Origin: CAWCGU01 sp963838095
GTDB taxonomy: Bacteria > Actinomycetota > Thermoleophilia > Solirubrobacterales > 70-9
Direction: 5' to 3'
Length of the DNA: 64,000 nucleotides
Assembly (NCBI GenBank): GCA_963838095.1
Contig: CAWIPO010000007.1
Coordinates: 310,001-374,000, forward strand
How positions within the stretch are numbered: position 1 is the first letter of the stretch; each line of letters opens with the position of its first letter. The notes beneath the pieces were generated by a model that made no database searches, was not told where the DNA came from, and was given only the letters and a program-made list of their open reading frames with translations. Shown here piece by piece: positions 9,143 through 18,363 of this stretch. The translations under genes were made by a program, and so were the position numbers.

Positions 9143-11638
9143 GTGAGCGCCGAGCGACATCCGCAGGGGCTGTCCGCATCGCAGGCCGCCCAGCGCCTTA
9201 GCCGGCTCGGTCCGCGCGAAGACACGAGCAGCCGCTCGAAGGCGAGCATCATCGCGGCGAACGTATTCACGCTCTTCAACGGGATCATCGCCGTCTTCTT
9301 CGTGCTCGTGCTCTCGCTGGGGCTCTTCGCGGACGCGCTGTTCGGGGTGATCGCCGCTGTCAACAGCTACATCGGCATCCGCCAGGAGCTGAAGGCGAAG
9401 GAGACGCTCGACCGGCTCGCGCTGCTCGTCGCTCCGCGGGCAAAGGTCGTGCGCGACGGGGCGCTGGTCGAGCTTCATGCGGACGAGGTCGTGCGCGAGG
9501 ACGTGGTCCGGGTGGAGCCCGGCGACCAGCTCGTCGCGGACGGCGTCGTGATCGAGTCGCGCGGGCTGACGATGGACGAGTCGCTGCTCACCGGCGAGTC
9601 CGACGGGATCCGAAAGCGGGAAGGAGACGGGCTGCTCTCGGGCTCGTTCTGCCTCTCGGGCTCGGGCTACTACGAGCTCGATGCCGTGCGCGCCGACAGC
9701 TACGCGGAGAAGATCGCCGGCGAGGCGCGGCAGTTCCGGCACGGGCTTTCGCCGCTGCAGGAGGAGGTCAACCGCATCCTCACCGCAACGACGATCCTGA
9801 TGGTGCCGCTGGCGGTCGTCCTCCTCGTCGCGCTGAACATCCGCGATACCGATTTCACTGAGGCGGCCCAGACAGCGACCGCGGGCCTGATCACGCTGAT
9901 TCCGGAGGGCCTCGTACTGCTGATGAGCGTCACCCTCGCGGTCGCAGCGATGCGGCTGGCCAGGCAGCGGACCCTGATCCAGCAGATGGCCGCGACCGAG
10001 GGGCTGGCCGCGGTGGACACGATCTGCGTCGACAAGACCGGGACGCTCACCGACGGATCGCTGCGGCTGGTCGCGGTCGAGGCGGCCGGAGGGGACGCGA
10101 AGGGGGACGCGGAACGCGCGCTGGCCCGCTTCGCCGCCTCCGCGGGAGAGCGAAACCGCACCCTGCAGACGATCGCCGAGCGCTACCCGGCTCAGCCCGA
10201 GCGGGTTCTGGCCGAGGTCCCGTTCTCGTCCTCGTGGAAGTGGAGCGGGGTGACGCTGAACGGACGCAGCTATGTGCTCGGCGCCCCCGATGTCCTCGCG
10301 GCCACGGGGTCTCTGACGCTGCCGCCGGAGTTGCAACGGGCGCTCTCCGAGCACACGGCCGTGGGCAGGCGCGTGGTCGCCTTCGCCGAAGCCGCCGCCC
10401 CGCTTCCCGGCGATCCCGCCAGCCAGCCGCCGCCGCCGCTGGAGCCGCGCGCGCTGGTGGTGCTGGAGGAGACGCTTCGGGAAGACGCAGCCGAGACGGT
10501 GGCGTTCATGCGCGAGCAGGAGGTGGACCTGAAGCTGATCTCCGGGGACGCGAGAGAGACCGTCACCGCGGTCGCCCAAGCCGTCGGCGTACCCGAGGAC
10601 GCGGGCGTGATCGAGGGGCCGCAGCTGCCCGACGAGCGCGGCGCCATCGCCGAGGCGGCCACGCAGAACTCGATTTTCTGCCGGATCAGCCCCGAGCAGA
10701 AGAAAGCGCTCGTCGCAGCGCTCGCCGACCGCGGCCGCAACACGGCGATGATCGGTGACGGAGTCAACGACGTCCCGGCCCTGAAGAGCGCCCGGCTCGC
10801 TGTGGCGATGGGGTCTGGAAGCCAGGTGACGAAGAGCATCGCGGACATCGTCCTTCTCGACGACCAGTTCTCGATGCTTCCGCGCGCGGTCGCGGAGGGG
10901 CGGCGGATCGCCCGCAACATCCATCGCCTCGCGCGCCTGTACGCGACCAAGACCGTGTACGCGGGCTTTCTGATCGCGGTCGTCGCGATCTTCGGCTTCA
11001 CGTTCCCGTTCCTCCCCAGGCACCTGACGATCGCGGCCATGCTGACGATCGGGATCCCCTCGTTCGTACTCGCGTTGGCGCCGAGCGAGGGCCCGCTGTA
11101 TCGCGGCCGGCTGCTGCGCGCCCTCGCAGCCTTCTCGGTTCCCGCCGGGATCTCGATCGGGATCGCGTCCCTGCTGTCCTTTTTCTTCGTCGACAACGTC
11201 TTCGGCGGCACGGTCGAGGAGGGACGCACTGCGGCGACCACGACGTTGATCGTGCTCGGGCTGTGCTTCATCCTGCTGCTCGAGCGCGGCCCCGGACGCG
11301 AGCACATCGCGATCCAGAGCTACATGCTGGCGATGGTCGCCGGGCTGGGAGCGCTGTACGCGCTCGTCCTCGCCGTGGAGCCGGTTCGCGAGTTCTTCGA
11401 GCTTTCGCTGCTCGACGCGGGGCAGTGGTTCCTCTCCCTGGCCTCGGTGGCGATCGGCCTTGCGCTGGCGGCGGTCGGCTGGCGACTGCCGGTCATCCAG
11501 CACCTCGAGGCGCCCGACATCTCGCCGTCACCGGACGACATCCCGGCGCCGACGCACCACGCGCAAACCCGCGAGAGTACGGCCGTGATGCCCCACGTAC
11601 CGCCCAAACGCGACGAAGGGGAGAATGACGATGCCTGA
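9143..11638 (+). CDS. CtpE-like cation-transporting P-type ATPase
   Basis: An 831-residue P2-type ATPase. LSASQAAQRLSRLGPRED at the N-terminus is followed by paired helices (ANVFTLFNGIIAVFFVLVLS), the actuator motif LTGES, the PEGL membrane motif (ITLIPEGLVLLMS), the phosphorylation motif DKTGT (Asp about 297), KWSGV in the nucleotide domain and GDGVNDVPAL. Six C-terminal membrane segments follow. Sequence and length fit mycobacterial CtpE, a Ca2+ uptake ATPase, so calcium is the likely substrate by family. GTG 9143 is preferred over ATG 9113 because a -10 element lies just upstream of it. The 3' end overlaps the pyruvate kinase start by 14 nt, implying an operon. Confidence 0.9.
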   Translation: MSAERHPQGLSASQAAQRLSRLGPREDTSSRSKASIIAANVFTLFNGIIAVFFVLVLSLGLFADALFGVIAAVNSYIGIRQELKAKETLDRLALLVAPRAKVVRDGALVELHADEVVREDVVRVEPGDQLVADGVVIESRGLTMDESLLTGESDGIRKREGDGLLSGSFCLSGSGYYELDAVRADSYAEKIAGEARQFRHGLSPLQEEVNRILTATTILMVPLAVVLLVALNIRDTDFTEAAQTATAGLITLIPEGLVLLMSVTLAVAAMRLARQRTLIQQMAATEGLAAVDTICVDKTGTLTDGSLRLVAVEAAGGDAKGDAERALARFAASAGERNRTLQTIAERYPAQPERVLAEVPFSSSWKWSGVTLNGRSYVLGAPDVLAATGSLTLPPELQRALSEHTAVGRRVVAFAEAAAPLPGDPASQPPPPLEPRALVVLEETLREDAAETVAFMREQEVDLKLISGDARETVTAVAQAVGVPEDAGVIEGPQLPDERGAIAEAATQNSIFCRISPEQKKALVAALADRGRNTAMIGDGVNDVPALKSARLAVAMGSGSQVTKSIADIVLLDDQFSMLPRAVAEGRRIARNIHRLARLYATKTVYAGFLIAVVAIFGFTFPFLPRHLTIAAMLTIGIPSFVLALAPSEGPLYRGRLLRALAAFSVPAGISIGIASLLSFFFVDNVFGGTVEEGRTAATTTLIVLGLCFILLLERGPGREHIAIQSYMLAMVAGLGALYALVLAVEPVREFFELSLLDAGQWFLSLASVAIGLALAAVGWRLPVIQHLEAPDISPSPDDIPAPTHHAQTRESTAVMPHVPPKRDEGENDDA

Positions 11639-13058
11639 GCGGCGACGAACCAAGATCGTGGCCACGGTCGGCCCCGCGAGCCGCGACCGCCTGGTGGAGC
11701 TGATCGAGGCCGGCGTCGACGTGGTTCGGCTGAACTTCTCGCACGGCAACGCGGAGGAGCACGCGCGCACGATCGAGTTGATCCGGGCGGCCGCGGTCGA
11801 GGCGAAGAAGGAGGTGGGGCTGCTGGGAGACCTTCCGGGACCGAAGCTGCGCCTCGACGAGGTCCAGAGCGGCGTCGTCGAGCTGGTGCCCGGGTCCGAG
11901 CTGGTGCTGACCTCGAGCGAATGTGTGGGCACCCCCGAGCGCCTGCCGCTCTCGTGGGAAGGGCTGCCTGACGCGGTTCAGGAGGGTGATGAGGTCTACC
12001 TGGCCGACGGGCGCATCCGGCTGCGGGTCGCCGGCCCGCCGCGGGGACCCGACGTGCCGTGCGAGGTCGAGGTCGGCGGCCCGGTCGCCTCGCACCAGGG
12101 CGTGAACCTGCCAGGTGCCACCTCCGGGCTGCCATCCGTCGGGGCCGCAGACATCGCCTGGGTCGACTTCGCCGTCGAGCAGGAGATAGACCTGCTCGCC
12201 GTCAGCTTCGTGCGCCAGGCGAGCGACCTCGAGAGGGTCGAGGCGCGGCTGCGCGAGCAGGGCGCCGACATCCCCCTGATCGCCAAGATCGAAAAGCCCC
12301 AGGCCGCCGAACCCGAGAACGCCGAGGAGATCGTGAAGACCGTGATCGGGGGGATCATGGTCGCCCGCGGAGACCTCGGGATCGAGCTCCCGCTGGCCTC
12401 GTTGCCGGTGACCCAAAAGCGGCTGCTGGCGCTGGCCGGCCGCCACTCGAAGGGTTCGATCACGGCGACGCAGATGCTCGCCTCGATGGTCACCTCGCCG
12501 CGGCCGACACGCGCAGAGGTGACCGACGTCGCCAACGCGATCTTCGACGGCACCGACGCGGTGATGCTCTCCGAGGAGACCGCGGTCGGCGAGTACCCAG
12601 TCGAGGCGGTCAAGGTGATGGACGAGATCGCGCGCACGACCGAGCCCGACCTCCCCTACGGCGACTGGGTCTTCAACCGGGTCGCGACGAACTCCGACGA
12701 TGTCGCCGGATCGGTCGCCCGCGCAGCGGTCGGCTCCACCTACACCCTCGGGCTCGCGGCACTGGTCGTCCCCACCCGGGGCGGCCGCACCGCGAGGCTC
12801 GTATCCGCGCACCGCCCGCGCGTGCCGGTGCTGGCGGTGACGCCGCGACTGGAGACGGCGAGGCGCCTGAGCCTCCTGTTCGGCGTCAGCTCCGTGCTCG
12901 CGCGCGAGTGGGGCAGCCTCCAGGGACTGCTCGACGACTGCGCCCGCCTCGCCCGCCAGGCAGGCGTCGCCTCATCGGGCGACCTGATCGGGATCACCGC
13001 CGGCCTCCCCGAGCAGGAGCTGGGCACGAACCTGTTCGAGGTTCACCGGGTGCCATAG
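11625..13058 (+). CDS. pyk: Pyruvate kinase
   Basis: A 477-residue pyruvate kinase that converts PEP and ADP to pyruvate and ATP. It has TKIVATVGPASRD at the N-terminus, RLNFSHG, the K+/phosphate-binding region, IAKIEKPQA with the catalytic lysine, MVARGDLGIELP for Mg2+, and ATQMLASMVTSPRPTRAEVTD. The C-terminal allosteric domain is present (TRGGRTARLVSAHRPRVPVL). ATG 11625 follows GAAGGGGA; a second ATG at 11631 is possible. It starts inside the end of the CtpE-like ATPase gene, so translation is probably coupled and the ATPase sits beside an ATP-generating enzyme. Confidence 0.96.
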   Translation: MTMPERRRTKIVATVGPASRDRLVELIEAGVDVVRLNFSHGNAEEHARTIELIRAAAVEAKKEVGLLGDLPGPKLRLDEVQSGVVELVPGSELVLTSSECVGTPERLPLSWEGLPDAVQEGDEVYLADGRIRLRVAGPPRGPDVPCEVEVGGPVASHQGVNLPGATSGLPSVGAADIAWVDFAVEQEIDLLAVSFVRQASDLERVEARLREQGADIPLIAKIEKPQAAEPENAEEIVKTVIGGIMVARGDLGIELPLASLPVTQKRLLALAGRHSKGSITATQMLASMVTSPRPTRAEVTDVANAIFDGTDAVMLSEETAVGEYPVEAVKVMDEIARTTEPDLPYGDWVFNRVATNSDDVAGSVARAAVGSTYTLGLAALVVPTRGGRTARLVSAHRPRVPVLAVTPRLETARRLSLLFGVSSVLAREWGSLQGLLDDCARLARQAGVASSGDLIGITAGLPEQELGTNLFEVHRVP

Positions 13059-13127
13059 GGCGGAAGCGCCGTCGCCCACTTCGAGCCGGCCCCGTTGCCA
13101 GCTTGCCCGCAGTCGGTCGGGGCGCTC

Positions 13128-13663
13128 TCAGGCCGAGGTCTCGGCGGCCCGGCGTCGTTTGGCGGCGCCGCGCGCTGCTGCCCGGCGCTGCACGATCAGC
13201 GTCAGCGTTCCGGAGAGGATCAGCAGCGCGACGTTGACCGCGAGCACTCCGAGCGCGCCCCAGCCGAGGCTCTCCTCCCCGACCCCGAACGAGACCCCAA
13301 GGTAGGCGGAGGCAGGGATCGTCGTCACCGAAATCGCGACCCCCACCGCGGCGCTCGCCCGGGTCTCGAATGCCAGCATCGCGGCGACGCCGGCGGCGAG
13401 GGCGACGAAAAACGTCGTGTAGTCGATCGACGCCAGCTCGCCGAGGCCGCCCGATCCGACCACGTAGCCGTCGGGGAGGACGCCGGTGGCGTCGAGCAGC
13501 AGCGACAAAAGCCGCCGCGACAGATGCGATCAGGACGAGGCCGATGACCAGCGTCGCGAAGGCTCGCCGGACCAGACCCCACCGCCCGAGCACGAGGCCA
13601 ACACAGGTGGTGGAGGATCGCCATCACACGGTCCGCGCCGGACGGCGTCACGTCAGCGAGCAT
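13128..13663 (-). pseudogene. DUF389 family protein, degraded
   Basis: Three frames carry consecutive pieces of one DUF389 (TIGR00341-like) membrane protein. Frame one from 13663 gives the N-terminal ferredoxin-like start (VTPSGADRVMAILHH). A second frame reads CVGLVLGRWGLVRRAFATLV, the segment normally found about 100 residues later, so an internal deletion is likely at about 13595-13620. A third frame from about 13508 reads LLLDATGVLPDGYVVGSG and the C-terminal membrane helices to the stop at 13128. One deletion plus at least one single-base frameshift near 13508 is needed. This looks like a real decaying gene rather than simple sequencing error. The C-terminal piece alone could be expressed as a 126-residue ORF. 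Confidence 0.6.
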
Positions 13664-13666
13664 TCC

Positions 13667-14035
13667 TCAGCCGGTGATCAGCAGGACGGCCGTGCCGAGG
13701 CCGAGCATCGCGCCGATCACCGTCAGCCACATGATCGTCGCCTCCGTGATCTCGGCGTACTCGCCGCGGGCGACCGCCTGATCGATGTCTCTCCCGCGCA
13801 GGGTGCCGAGGACGATCAGCGCAACACCGTAGAGCGCGAACCCGACCCCGAGCGCAACGTATGGCCACTGGGTGGCGCTGCGATCGACCTGGGGAAGGAT
13901 TCCGCCGACCCCGAGCGCGACCGCGAGCGCGGTCAGGCCGGTCCGCCACCACGCAAGCTCGGTGCGCTCGCTGGCGAGGCGGGTACGCCGGGTGCCGTCG
14001 CCCGGAGTGGTGCCCGGGGCGGGGGGCTCGTTCAC
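13667..14035 (-). CDS. DUF202 (YidH) family small membrane protein
   Basis: A 122-residue protein whose core TRLASERTELAWWRTGLTAL is the DUF202 signature. Three membrane segments follow (LTALAVALGVGGILP, WPYVALGVGFALYGVALIVL, IMWLTVIGAMLGLGTAVLLI). DUF202 proteins are small membrane proteins of unknown function. The start is GTG 14035, which overlaps the thioesterase stop by 4 nt (GTGA), so the two genes are translationally coupled. The frame extends upstream to 14299 only as a shadow of the thioesterase gene. Confidence 0.85.
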   Translation of the reverse strand: MNEPPAPGTTPGDGTRRTRLASERTELAWWRTGLTALAVALGVGGILPQVDRSATQWPYVALGVGFALYGVALIVLGTLRGRDIDQAVARGEYAEITEATIMWLTVIGAMLGLGTAVLLITG

Positions 14036-14472
14036 CGCGCATCCCCCGAGCCGGCGGGCGCGATCACGAAATTCGTCAGCACCAGGTTCGCCATCAGCCG
14101 CTCGCCGCGATGAACCCGGACTTCGACCACGTGGGTGGAGCGGCCGCGGTGCAGGTGCTCGGCGGTTGCGATCAGCTCGTCCCCGGGCCTCCCTCCCGAG
14201 AACACGTTCAGCTTCATCTCCACCGTCGTGAAGTCGTGGCCCGGCGGCAGGTGCCGGAAGGTCTGCCAGGCGCCGACCGAGTCGGCAAGCGCGACCCACG
14301 CGCCGCCGTGGACAAGCCCGCCCGGGTGCAGGTGTCGCTCGTCGACGACGATCCGGCCGAGGCAGCGCTCGTCGTCAAGCTCAAGCGGCTCAACGCCGAG
14401 CTGATCGGGGAAGCTGCCCGCGATCCGCGAGCGGATCGACTCCACGGTGACGTCAGGGTTCGGCTCGGACAA
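14032..14472 (-). CDS. PaaI family hotdog-fold thioesterase
   Basis: A 146-residue acyl-CoA thioesterase of the PaaI/hotdog type. The key segment is HPGGLVHGGAWVALADSVGA, in which HGG and the acidic residue after it form the active-site turn; VEMKLNVF and GDELIATAEHLHRG follow. By family it hydrolyses phenylacetyl- or other acyl-CoA thioesters. It starts 11 nt after the stop of the enoyl-CoA hydratase gene upstream and overlaps the DUF202 start downstream, suggesting a three-gene operon in which the thioesterase and hydratase share acyl-CoA substrates. Confidence 0.88.
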   Translation of the reverse strand: MSEPNPDVTVESIRSRIAGSFPDQLGVEPLELDDERCLGRIVVDERHLHPGGLVHGGAWVALADSVGAWQTFRHLPPGHDFTTVEMKLNVFSGGRPGDELIATAEHLHRGRSTHVVEVRVHRGERLMANLVLTNFVIAPAGSGDAR

Positions 14473-14483
14473 GTTGGCGAACG

Positions 14484-15398
14484 CTACCGGCCGGGAAGCC
14501 CGAAGTCCCCGAAGGGCTCGTCGCGCTCGCGCACGGCTTGCTTGAAGCCGGCCTCGGCGGCGCGCTGCTGCCAGGCGTACCCCTCGGGGGTGTGACGGGC
14601 GATCCCGTCGAAGAAGGTCCCCAGCACCTGCGTGGCTTGAAGCCCTTGCGCCCCGAGCGCCTGGTTGACGAGCAGCTTGTGCATCACGAGCTGGTTGATC
14701 GGCAGCCGCGCGATCCGCTCCAGAAGAGCCTCGAAGGTCCCGTCGAGGCGCTCGAGCGGAGCCGCCTCAATCGCCAGGCCCCACTCCACCGCCTCGGTGC
14801 CCGAAATCGAGTCGCCGGTCAGCAGCAGCCGCTTCGCCCTCGCCGGCCCGATCCTGGCCGCCCAGAGCGCCGTCGTCGGCACCCCCCACACGCGAGCCGG
14901 CGGATAGCCGATCTTCGCCTTGTCCTCCACCACCATCAGGTCCGAGCACAGCGCCATGTCGGTTCCGCCGGCGACGCAGTAACCGTGCACCTTGCACACG
15001 ACCGGCTTCTCGGAGTGGAACAAGCTCATGAAGCCGCGCACGTTGCGCGACATCATCTGGAAGTCGACAACCGGATCCCATACGCCGCTGGGATCGTGAT
15101 TGCGAGCGATCGTGATCGGGTGTGTGGGCGAACCCTCGGGAACATCGACCGTAGGCGTCTCGCCCATCGAATCCATGTCACGCTCCGCCGAAGCGACGAG
15201 GTCGTAGCCACCGCAGAACCCGCTTCCGTTTCCGGCCAGCGCGATCACGTGCACCTCGGGGTCGAGGTTCGCGCGCTCCACGCAGGCGGAGAGTTCGCGC
15301 GGCATCTCCAGAGTGATCCCGTTGCCGCGCTCGGGCCGGTCGAGCGTGATCCTGGCGACCCGCCCGTCGCGCTCGTAGGTCATCGTCGCCAGCTCCAT
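14484..15398 (-). CDS. Enoyl-CoA hydratase/isomerase (crotonase) family protein
   Basis: A 304-residue crotonase fold protein. ARITLDRPERGNGITLEM opens the fold, and GNGSGFCGGYDL gives the first oxyanion-hole segment. VCKVHGYCVAGGTDMALCSD gives the second, followed by IGYPPARVWGVP and AKRLLLTGD. The length exceeds the usual 260 because of an insertion at about residues 75-115. The canonical catalytic Glu pair is not obvious, so hydratase, isomerase or hydrolase activity cannot be decided. First gene of the operon with the thioesterase and DUF202 protein. Confidence 0.85.
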   Translation of the reverse strand: MELATMTYERDGRVARITLDRPERGNGITLEMPRELSACVERANLDPEVHVIALAGNGSGFCGGYDLVASAERDMDSMGETPTVDVPEGSPTHPITIARNHDPSGVWDPVVDFQMMSRNVRGFMSLFHSEKPVVCKVHGYCVAGGTDMALCSDLMVVEDKAKIGYPPARVWGVPTTALWAARIGPARAKRLLLTGDSISGTEAVEWGLAIEAAPLERLDGTFEALLERIARLPINQLVMHKLLVNQALGAQGLQATQVLGTFFDGIARHTPEGYAWQQRAAEAGFKQAVRERDEPFGDFGLPGR

Positions 15399-15437
15399 GA
15401 TCCCGCGACGCTATCGCTGTTCGGCCCTCGCTCGCTC

Positions 15438-16181
15438 TCAGAGCGCCAGCGACTCGCCCGGCTCGAGAATCCGCACCTCGACCTCGGGCGCATACTTCGC
15501 GGCAAGCCGAGCGAACTCGGCGGCCGGCGCCGCCGCCTCGGCCGGGCTCACCCGCGGCCCGACGAGCGTTCCCCAGTGGATCGGCACCGCGATCCGGGGC
15601 CCGATCAGCGCCGCCGCCCGCGCCGCGCGCTCGGCGTCGAGGTGGCCGCGACCGACAGTGCGGCCCCAGCCGGCAATCGGCAGCAGGGCGACGTCGACCC
15701 CCGCGGCAAAGCTCTTCATCTCATCGAAGAGGTCCGTATCGCCCGCGAAGTAGGCGCTGCAGCCGCCGCCCCGGATCACGTAGCCCAGCGCCGGCAGCCG
15801 CCGGGTGATCTTGTGCCGGCGCCCGTCATGCTCCGCCGGGGTGGCGAGAACGTCCGCGTTTCCGATCGTGATCCGCTCGCCGACCTCGATCTCGATCGCA
15901 TCCCGTCCTCCGGAGCGCGAAATCAGCCGCCGAAACCCTCGCGGGGCGACCGCGGGAGCGGAGGCGCTGACCCGGCGCAGCGACGGTAGGTCGAGGTGAT
16001 CGAGGTGGGCGTGCGAGACCAGGACGGCGTCCGGGTCCAGGAGGCCGGGAACATCGGGCAGCGGCGCCAGACGGCGGAGGATCGTCACCCGCATGCGCAG
16101 AACCGGGTCGGTGAGCAGACGGGTGCCGTCGAAGTCGAGGAGCACGGTGGAGTGCCCGACGAAAGTGATCCGCGCGCTCAC
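15438..16181 (-). CDS. MBL fold metallo-hydrolase (UlaG-like)
   Basis: A 247-residue zinc-dependent hydrolase. ITFVGHSTVLLDFDGTRLLT is the typical N-terminus, and VSHAHLDHLDLP supplies the HxHxDH metal ligands. Further ligands are in the AEH segment at about residue 118, in FAGDTD and in PIHWG. This pattern fits the UlaG/YtnP-like group (L-ascorbate-6-phosphate lactonase relatives), but the substrate is not evident. The gene lies between the crotonase operon and a divergent holin/phosphodiesterase gene. Confidence 0.87.
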   Translation of the reverse strand: MSARITFVGHSTVLLDFDGTRLLTDPVLRMRVTILRRLAPLPDVPGLLDPDAVLVSHAHLDHLDLPSLRRVSASAPAVAPRGFRRLISRSGGRDAIEIEVGERITIGNADVLATPAEHDGRRHKITRRLPALGYVIRGGGCSAYFAGDTDLFDEMKSFAAGVDVALLPIAGWGRTVGRGHLDAERAARAAALIGPRIAVPIHWGTLVGPRVSPAEAAAPAAEFARLAAKYAPEVEVRILEPGESLAL

Positions 16182-16236
16182 CCCCTGTGTCTCGGCAGTA
16201 GGTCAGGCACAGACCCATTATCGTCCTGCCGCCGCC

Positions 16237-18319
16237 GTGACGACGACAAGCGCCATTCGACGCTTCGGCCCCAGAGCGCTGGTGCGGGTTCTGGTTGTCT
16301 GGATCGCCAGCGCAATCGCCCTGCTGGTCCTCGGCGACATCCTCGCCGGCTTCAACGTCTCCAGCGAGGGCTCCGCCGTCGTTGCAGCCGCGGCGATCGG
16401 TCTCGTGAACGCATTCGTGTGGCCGCTGGTGATCAGGATCGCGCTTCCGTTCACGGTCCTCACGCTGGGCCTCGGGGTGCTGGTCCTGAACGGCCTCGTC
16501 GTCTATGGAGTCTCGCTGCTAGATGCCGGCATCGAGGTGAGGAGCGTGGGCGCCGGGATCGTGGTCGCGATCGGCCTCACACTCGTGAACACGCTCGTCA
16601 CCTCCCTGCTGGCGATCGACGACGACGACTTCTACTACCGCAACGTGATCAAGCGTGAGGGGCAAAGGCGTGCCTCGGCCACCCGCACCTCGGACATCCC
16701 CGGCGTCTATTTCCTCGAGATCGACGGGCTCGCCCACGCCGTCGTGCAGCGCGGGCTTCGCGACGGGCACCTCCCGACCCTGGGCCGCTGGCTACGCGAG
16801 GGCAGCCACCGGTTGATCGGCTGGGAAACCGACTGGTCCTCCCAGACCGGCGCCTGCCAGGCAGGACTGCTGCACGGCGACAACGACGACATGCCCGCCT
16901 TCCGCTGGTGGGAGAAGGATCGCGACGCCGCGATCGTCACCAACCACCCGAAGGACGCCGCGGAGCTCGAGCGCCGGCATTCAAACGGCCGTGGTCTGTT
17001 GCACGAGGACGGCGCCAGCCGCGCGAACATCCTCTCCGGCGACGCACCCCACACCCTGCTGACCATGAGCACGGTCTTGGATCGGAACCGGAAGGGACGG
17101 ATCGGGCAGGACTACTTCGCCTATTTCGCCAACCCGTACAACGTCACCCGCACGCTGGTGCTGGCGATCGCCGACATCCTCCAGGAGCTCTACTTCGCCG
17201 CCCAGCAGCGCCGGCGCGACATCCGGCCGCGGATCAAGCGCAACTTCAGCTATGCGCTGATGCGAGCATGGGGCACCGTCGTGCAGCGCGATCTGCAGGT
17301 CGCCGCGGTGATCGGAGACCTCTACGCGGGCCGACCGGTCGGCTACACCACCTTCCTCGCCTACGACGAGGTCGCCCATCACTCCGGCGTCGAGCGCGTG
17401 GACTCGCTTGCCGTCCTGCGGCGAGTGGACCGCCAGCTCGCCCGGATCGAAGCCGCGGCCGCCGACGCGCCGCGCCCCTACAGGCTCGTCGTGCTCTCCG
17501 ACCACGGTCAGTCGCAGGGCGAGACGTTTCTCGACCGCTACGGGATCTCGCTCGAGGACCTGGTCACCGAAGCCTGTGAGATCGAGGACGTCGAGGCCGA
17601 GGTGGGCGGCAACGCCGAGGCGGCGGGCTATCTCGGCGCCACCTTGACGGAGGCCGGCGGCGGGGAGGGCGCTGCCGCGAGAGGCATTCGAGCCGCCACC
17701 CGCGGCCGGCGGGTGGACGGTGAGGTCAGAGTCGGAGAAAAAGACGACGACTCGAAGTCATCCGGCGACGAGGACGAGGGGCCTCCCGAGCTCTCGGTGA
17801 TGGCCTCGGGTTGCCTCGGCCTGATCTCCTTCCCCCAGCGGCCGGGCCGGGTGACGCTCGAGGAGATCGAGGCGACGTACCCGAAGCTGATTCCGACCCT
17901 CCGGGAGCACCCGGGTGTCGGTTTCGTGCTCATCCGCTCCGAGCGCGACGGCGCAATCGTCCTGGGTGCCGGCGGTGTCAACCACCTGGACTCGGGACGA
18001 GTGGAGGGCGACGACCCGCTCGCGCCCTTTGGTCCCAACGCGGCCCACCACGTGAAGCGCACAGACGGGTTCCCGCACTGCCCGGACATCGTCCTCAACA
18101 GCACCTACTGGGCAGACCTCGACGAGGTCGCCGCGTTCGAGGAGCTGGTCGGCTCGCACGGCGGGATGGGCGGCGCGCAGTCGCATCCGTTCGTGCTCTT
18201 CCCGAGCAATTGGAGCCCAGCCGCTCGAGCCGATCGTCGGAGCCGAGGCGATGCACCGCCACATGCGCGGCTGGCTCACCGACCTCGGGCACGACGGTTA
18301 CGTCGACGACACCCCGTAG
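16237..18319 (+). CDS. Holin-4-like membrane domain fused to type I phosphodiesterase; 3' frameshift
   Basis: Starts at GTG 16237. Residues 1-130 contain four hydrophobic segments and LVNAFVWPLVIRIALPFTVL, the phage-holin superfamily IV (PF04020-like) pattern. The rest, about 550 residues, is an alkaline-phosphatase-superfamily phosphodiesterase/nucleotide pyrophosphatase: YFLEIDGLAHAVVQRG near the nucleophile region, YDEVAHHSG and VVLSDHGQSQGETF as metal-binding segments, and GFPHCPDI later. An acidic insert (KDDDSKSSGDEDEG) interrupts the second half. At 18217-18219 a CCC tract shifts the frame. The natural end, PLEPIVGAEAMHRHMRGWLT and on to VDDTP, is read in another frame with stop TAG 18317-18319. 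The literal frame runs to 18498 with a nonsense-like tail. A one-base insertion or sequence error is likely. Confidence 0.8.
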
Positions 18320-18323
18320 TCAA

Positions 18324-18356
18324 TCGCGGGAGCCCGCCGGCGGCGGGCCCCCGCGA
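18324..18356. terminator. Strong GC stem-loop between convergent genes
   Basis: A 15-bp stem with one mismatch and a 3-nt loop: left arm TCGCGGGAGCCCGCC, right arm GGCGGGCCCCCGCGA. It lies 4 bp after the phosphodiesterase stop and 7 bp before the DUF7144 stop on the other strand, so it can serve both. It has no T-tract. Confidence 0.75.
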
Positions 18357-18363
18357 CGTCAGC

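Noticed and set aside
8981..11503. 840-residue frame opposite the CtpE-like ATPase
   Set aside because: Antisense shadow: no hydrophobic or domain pattern, and the plus strand carries all P-type ATPase motifs.
11493..12812. 439-residue frame opposite pyruvate kinase
   Set aside because: Antisense shadow of a complete pyruvate kinase.
13059..13080. GGGCGG...CCGTCGCCC hairpin as terminator of pyk
   Set aside because: The stem is short and mismatched with no T-tract, too weak to list.
14538..15989. 483-residue plus-strand frame through the crotonase and MBL genes
   Set aside because: It spans two clear minus-strand genes and their gap; its translation has no known motif.
16237..18319. Holin-like domain as evidence of a prophage
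   Set aside because: No phage structural or lysis genes are nearby, and the domain is fused to a phosphodiesterase; holin-IV-like domains are common in bacterial chromosomes.
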